Of a stretch of DNA of 64,000 nucleotides, positions 61,000 through 64,000 are shown one piece after another (position 1 is the stretch's first letter; every line of letters starts with the position of its first letter). Made by a program: the position numbers and the translations under genes. The stretch lies in NCBI RefSeq assembly GCF_036577625.1, contig NZ_JARBDC010000011.1, positions 55,462 to 119,461 of the forward strand, read 5' to 3'. Under the pieces are notes generated by a model. The model saw nothing but the letters and a program-made list of their open reading frames with translations, searched no databases and was not told where the DNA came from. This DNA comes from Paenibacillus_AB sp036577625. GTDB lineage: Bacteria; Bacillota; Bacilli; Paenibacillales; NBRC-103111.

Positions 61000-62088
61000 T
61001 CACCTTGCGGGAAAGCGGGCCATTTTTACGCACACCGGCTTGGACGCCTGTACCGTATGACCGGTATATTCCAGCTTGCCGGAACGTCTGTCGACGCGGA
61101 ATACGACGATATTGTCCGAATCCCGATTGGCCGCCAGCAAATAGTCGCCTTCCGGCGACAACGAAAAGTGCCGCGGATGTCCGCCTCGTGTGGACACGTG
61201 CTCCACGACCGACAACGCCCCCGTTTCCCGATCGATCGCATAGACGACGATCGAATCGTGACCGCGGTTCGAGCCGTACAAAAAGCCGCCGTCCGGCGAA
61301 ATTTGCACTTCCGCGCAGGCGTTTTCCCCCGCGAAGCCTTCCGGCAGCGTCGATACGACCTGAATCGTGCGCATGGCCCCGCTGTCCGCGTCGTAACGAA
61401 AGCCCGTTACCGTCGAATCGAGCTCGTTAATGACATACGCATAGGCCCCGTTCGGATGGAACGCCAAGTGACGGGGACCGGCGCCAGGCTGTACGGCCGT
61501 ATCGCCGTGGAAGGCGAGCTTTCCGGCAACCGGATCGAGACGGTAGCCGCGAATGCGGTCCATGCCCAAATCCGGCACGAACGCGAACCGGTTGTCCGGG
61601 CTGAAAAACACCGAGTGCGGGTGCGGCCGGTCCTGCCGCTCGGGGTGGACGCTGCCGCCTTCGTGCTGGCGAACGTCGAGCAACTCGCCGACCGTGTCGT
61701 TTTCTCCCGCCGCCGACAAGCCGACCTTCCCGCCGGAGTAGCTGGCCACGGCAAAAAAACGATTGGTCGCATCGCGCTGAATATGGCATGTCGTCGTATC
61801 GACGGTGCCGACCCGTCCGATTTCCGTAAGCTTGCCCGAGGCCGGATCGATTTCGAACGTCACCGCCGCGCCTTGGCGCTGCCCGTCCACGAGCCGCTCC
61901 GCGATCGCGTACAGCCGTTTTTTTCCGGCGTCGAGACTTAAGAAAGTCGGATTTTGCAGCCCCGCCACTTGGTCCAGCGGCGTCAGCGCCCCGGTTTCCG
62001 TATCCATCCGGTATACGTAAACACCGTTATCTTTCGCCTCGGCATAAGATCCGATAAATACGAGCATAGTCCCGTTGCTTTGGTTCAC
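61000..62088 (-). CDS. Lactonase family protein (6-phosphogluconolactonase type)
   Basis: A 362-residue seven-bladed beta-propeller of the YkgB/Pgl lactonase family: GSYAEAKDNGVYVYRMD, PTFLSLDAGKKRLYAIAE, GGSVHPERQDRPHPHSVFF, AFHPNGAYAYVINELDSTV, FAGENACAEVQISPDG and LLAANRDSDNIVVFRVD, with repeating blade motifs. In E. coli and Bacillus such proteins hydrolyse 6-phosphogluconolactone. The start has AAGGAGG. It lies next to a tRNA operon, not with zwf or gnd, so its exact substrate is uncertain. Confidence 0.88.
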   Translation of the reverse strand: MNQSNGTMLVFIGSYAEAKDNGVYVYRMDTETGALTPLDQVAGLQNPTFLSLDAGKKRLYAIAERLVDGQRQGAAVTFEIDPASGKLTEIGRVGTVDTTTCHIQRDATNRFFAVASYSGGKVGLSAAGENDTVGELLDVRQHEGGSVHPERQDRPHPHSVFFSPDNRFAFVPDLGMDRIRGYRLDPVAGKLAFHGDTAVQPGAGPRHLAFHPNGAYAYVINELDSTVTGFRYDADSGAMRTIQVVSTLPEGFAGENACAEVQISPDGGFLYGSNRGHDSIVVYAIDRETGALSVVEHVSTRGGHPRHFSLSPEGDYLLAANRDSDNIVVFRVDRRSGKLEYTGHTVQASKPVCVKMARFPAR

Positions 62089-62179
62089 GTTTCCGTTCCT
62101 CCTTGACGATGGTTGTCTCTGTTTTCGTTTCTTTTACTGTACACTTTTCGCCGGGGGAAGGAAAGCGGCTCCGGGCAAA

Positions 62180-62216
62180 AACAAAAGAGCCCTTGAACGC
62201 GTCAAGGACTCTTTCC
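62180..62216 (-). terminator. Terminator of the tRNA operon
   Basis: On the minus strand AAAGAGTCCTTGA pairs with TTCAAGGGCTCTTT and is followed by TGTTTTT. Confidence 0.85.
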
Positions 62217-62223
62217 GATAAGA

Positions 62224-62306
62224 TGCGGTCGGAGAGACTCGAACTCTCACGGGCGTACGCCCACTACCCCCTCAAGATAGCGTGTCTGCCATTCCACCAC
62301 GACCGC
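62224..62306 (-). tRNA. tRNA-Leu(GAG)
   Basis: 83 bases with acceptor GCGGTCG/CGACCGC, discriminator A, anticodon stem CTATC/GGTAG, loop TTGAGGG giving anticodon GAG, a long variable arm and a T-loop TTCGAGT. No encoded CCA. Confidence 0.95.
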
Positions 62307-62335
62307 AGGCCGGGAACTGCCGAGCAGCTCCGGTA

Positions 62336-62408
62336 TGAGCCATGTAGGACTCGAACCTACGACACCCTGATTAAAAGTCAGGTGCTCTACCAACTGAGCT
62401 AATGGCTC
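62336..62408 (-). tRNA. tRNA-Lys(TTT)
   Basis: 73 bases: acceptor GAGCCAT/ATGGCTC, anticodon loop CTTTTAA giving TTT, T-loop TTCGAGT, discriminator A. Confidence 0.97.
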
Positions 62409-62461
62409 AAAAAAAGCCGAGATTCGACATGTTCTCATCCCGACCGACGTTATAAAGGTAA

Positions 62462-62533
62462 TGACCCGTAGGGGATTCGAACCCCTGTTACCTCCGTGAA
62501 AGGGAGGTGTCTTAACCCCTTGACCAACGGGCC
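62462..62533 (-). tRNA. tRNA-Glu(TTC)
   Basis: 72 bases: acceptor GGCCCGT/ACGGGTC with one G-U pair, anticodon stem CCTCC/GGAGG around loop CTTTCAC giving TTC, T-loop TTCGAAT. First gene of the tRNA operon. Confidence 0.97.
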
Positions 62534-62573
62534 ATTTGACTTGTAAATGCCGCCCTTCGAAGCGACAAGTGTT

Positions 62574-62602
62574 ATTATAGCCGATATCCGGGACGTTGAC
62601 AA
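62574..62602 (-). promoter_or_regulatory. SigA-type promoter of the tRNA operon
   Basis: On the minus strand TTGTCA and TATAAT are separated by exactly 17 bases, and the box lies about 40 bases ahead of tRNA-Glu. Confidence 0.9.
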
Positions 62603-63114
62603 GCCCTTTTTGCCGTTTTTTCGTTTTAAAATCGATCGCCCGGTATGGTATGCTTTTCCATATGGGAGGCGTTCGGAGCGGATACGCGCCTGCCGGACGA
62701 AGACGAGATTGTATGGATCCGGATGCTTGCGCCGAAACCGGATGCTTCGGCATGTATTGCCGAACCTGCTTCAGTGCCAACCGCCGCTTGTCGAAGCCTT
62801 GTTGAACATGAATCGGCGGCCCAGGCTCCGACCGGAAAGGACCGCTTTTTCCCGCCGTTTATGCGCTAGCCCGAACTTGAAAGCTGCCGTTCCCACCGTC
62901 ATCATGAAAAATTACGTCATTACGATAAAAGGACGATATTCCTTATTCTTACCGGCTATCCGTCGTGTTCGGGCAAATGACGGACAGATGAATCGGCCGG
63001 CTTGAATGCTTTTTCCTATTTTGGACCGCTGCGTGGACGAATATGCGGAGAATGCGAAGCAATTGGCGAGAAAAAACGGCTTTACCAATTCGGGGAAAGA
63101 AAGGAGGAAGTCCA
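62603..63114. other. Gene-free stretch
   Basis: About 510 bases upstream of the tRNA promoter. Small frames occur but lack ribosome sites and recognisable motifs. It probably holds the promoter of the next plus-strand gene. Confidence 0.5.
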
Positions 63115-63417
63115 ATGTTCGTCAGAGGGGCATTAACGTCAGCCGCATGCATCGTTATCCTGTATGTGCTGCTGCCGATTATTCGAGTAGATCCCGTTCG
63201 CTGGTCGTATTCCATCCACAACGCCGAAGGCCATATCCAGTTTGTGACGCGCATGGCCGCCGCCGCGATCGTCTGCGTCGGAATCGGTATCGCTGTCGCC
63301 GTGAGGCGGGGGCCGAACAAGCTTTGGCTCGGCGGCTTTGCCGTCGGACTCGCCGTCACGCCCGTTATCGTTGGGCTGCTGCTGTTGGCTTATGTGTTTT
63401 TGACGATCGCTCCGTGA
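63115..63417 (+). CDS. Small three-helix membrane protein of unknown function
   Basis: A 100-residue membrane protein with hydrophobic helices at about residues 5-24, 42-62 and 68-95, and a short external loop with VDPVRWSYSIHN. GAAAGGAGG lies seven bases ahead of the ATG at 63115, a strong site, which is why I choose it over the upstream frame. Not recognised as a known family. It stands alone near the right end. Confidence 0.65.
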   Translation: MFVRGALTSAACIVILYVLLPIIRVDPVRWSYSIHNAEGHIQFVTRMAAAAIVCVGIGIAVAVRRGPNKLWLGGFAVGLAVTPVIVGLLLLAYVFLTIAP

Positions 63418-63649
63418 TAAAGCGGCCCAAGCGGTACTATCGAATTGACTTGATGCGCTGCTCCGACACCCTCTTCTCCCGGAAAAGGTTCCAGCTGCAT
63501 CCTTTATTAGCAATCCAACCGTCATTGCATGAGGAAGGAACAAGGACCAGGTTTTACCTGCTGGTAAAAATCGTATTGTTTTGATCCGACTATTGGGGAA
63601 CAATACAACTTCAAAGGCCAACGTAAGCATAGCGAACTGGAACTCACTA

Positions 63650-63835
63650 ATAACGAACGTCGTTTCGTTAATTCGATCCAAAGTAGCCGAAATGAACAAA
63701 TAAGAAAAACGTTTTTACTATTAGTGAACCTCGACCCCTTATTTATAAAATCAAGGTCATTATTTTAGACAAACGGGCGGAAGGCCGCAAATTAGCGCAC
63801 TCAAGTTTACTATTACTGTACTTAGGTTCATTACG
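63650..63835. repeat. AT-rich intergenic repeat related to the 3-kb repeat
   Basis: CACTAATAACGAAC and CTATTAGTGAACCTCGACCC resemble GTTCACTAATAATGAA (about 3347) and CTATTAGTGAATCT in the 151-bp repeats. No frame is coding. The part 63418-63650 shows no gene. Confidence 0.5.
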
Positions 63836-63836
63836 C

Positions 63837-63900
63837 GGTTAGCCGCTGCCCCTCCGATCGAGTCTCATCCCTATAATCGAGTAGGAGGGGGCGGCTAACC
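63837..63900. repeat. Imperfect inverted repeat near the right edge
   Basis: GGTTAGCCGCTGCCCCTCC (63837-63855) and GGAGGGGGCGGCTAACC (63884-63900) are near-complementary arms around a 28-base spacer. Confidence 0.75.
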
Positions 63901-64000
63901 CCCGTCCTCTCACAACACCTAGCATGCGGGTCCGCACTAGGCGTTTCCAAAAGGTTAACAAAGTTCCAGATAACGAGAAAGCAAACTTTTCAGCCCTTTC
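63876..64000 (-). mobile_element. Possible 3' end of a group II intron, running off the window
   Basis: Read on the minus strand, CCTAGTGCGGACCCGCATGC closes a hairpin, then GGTGTTGTGAGAGGACGG, GGGGTTAGCCGCCCCCTCC and TACTCGAT. This order (structured stem, GTGAGAGG, G-rich stem, ...CTACTCGAT end) is what I recall of the domain V-VI end of Bacillales group II introns downstream of the reverse transcriptase. The RT gene would lie beyond 64000 on this strand. A search is needed. Confidence 0.4.

Noticed and set aside
62645..63005. Small frames upstream of the 100-residue membrane protein
   Set aside because: No ribosome sites, overlapping frames of similar length, and no recognisable motif.

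Overview
The window looks like chromosome from a spore-forming, GC-rich Gram-positive of the Paenibacillaceae (Paenibacillus or Cohnella type). This is inferred from the gene content: a YyaC-type spore protease, MnmM/YtqB, UPF0435, a DUF2621 protein, a YigZ/YvyE homologue, many AraC regulators beside sugar genes, lipoprotein solute-binding proteins, GGAGG-type ribosome sites with frequent GTG/TTG starts, and a c-di-AMP riboswitch. No phage, plasmid replication gene or CRISPR array is visible.

Layout. 0-9 kb: a palindrome-rich leader, mnmM-manA, a TSUP transporter, an 800-bp stack of four tandem-repeat arrays, a sensor-kinase-like protein lacking its histidine, a GHL-type glycosidase-like protein with signal peptidase I, a DegT aminotransferase and an HxlR regulator. 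9-20.7 kb: yyaC, a glycosyltransferase, a glycerate dehydrogenase/glycerate kinase pair, map, an acyltransferase, a LysM protein, a MOSC protein, and an alkylation-repair operon (Ada-AlkA fusion plus methyltransferase). 20.7-26.4 kb: two paralogous solute-binding lipoproteins, each with an AraC regulator but no permease. 26.5-34.9 kb: thiN, yigZ, pgi, a 3-hydroxyisobutyrate-dehydrogenase-type enzyme fused to a PilZ domain, ppnP, tkt and a secreted CAP protein under a c-di-AMP riboswitch. 35-41 kb: dispersed repeats, two decayed genes, a MarR/DUF1772 pair sharing an operator, purU, an extended endonuclease IV and a DUF2621 protein.

41-55 kb is a carbohydrate region: a GH95-like enzyme with divergent AraC, a LemA-TPM pair, a Nudix hydrolase, a GH78 rhamnosidase-like enzyme, and an FAD oxidoreductase with a discoidin-like tail and divergent AraC. 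Decayed glycosidase and LacI fragments lie in or near it, suggesting turnover of polysaccharide genes. 55-64 kb: a DUF4166/DoxX/DCC membrane-redox operon, a two-component system, a lactonase, a Glu-Lys-Leu tRNA operon with promoter and terminator, a small membrane protein, and what may be the 3' end of a group II intron running off the right edge.

The most unusual items are the dehydrogenase-PilZ fusion, the histidine-less kinase, the compound minisatellite, several families of short intergenic repeats, a candidate C-rich small RNA, and five gene remnants. All family assignments come from reading motifs; no database search was run.
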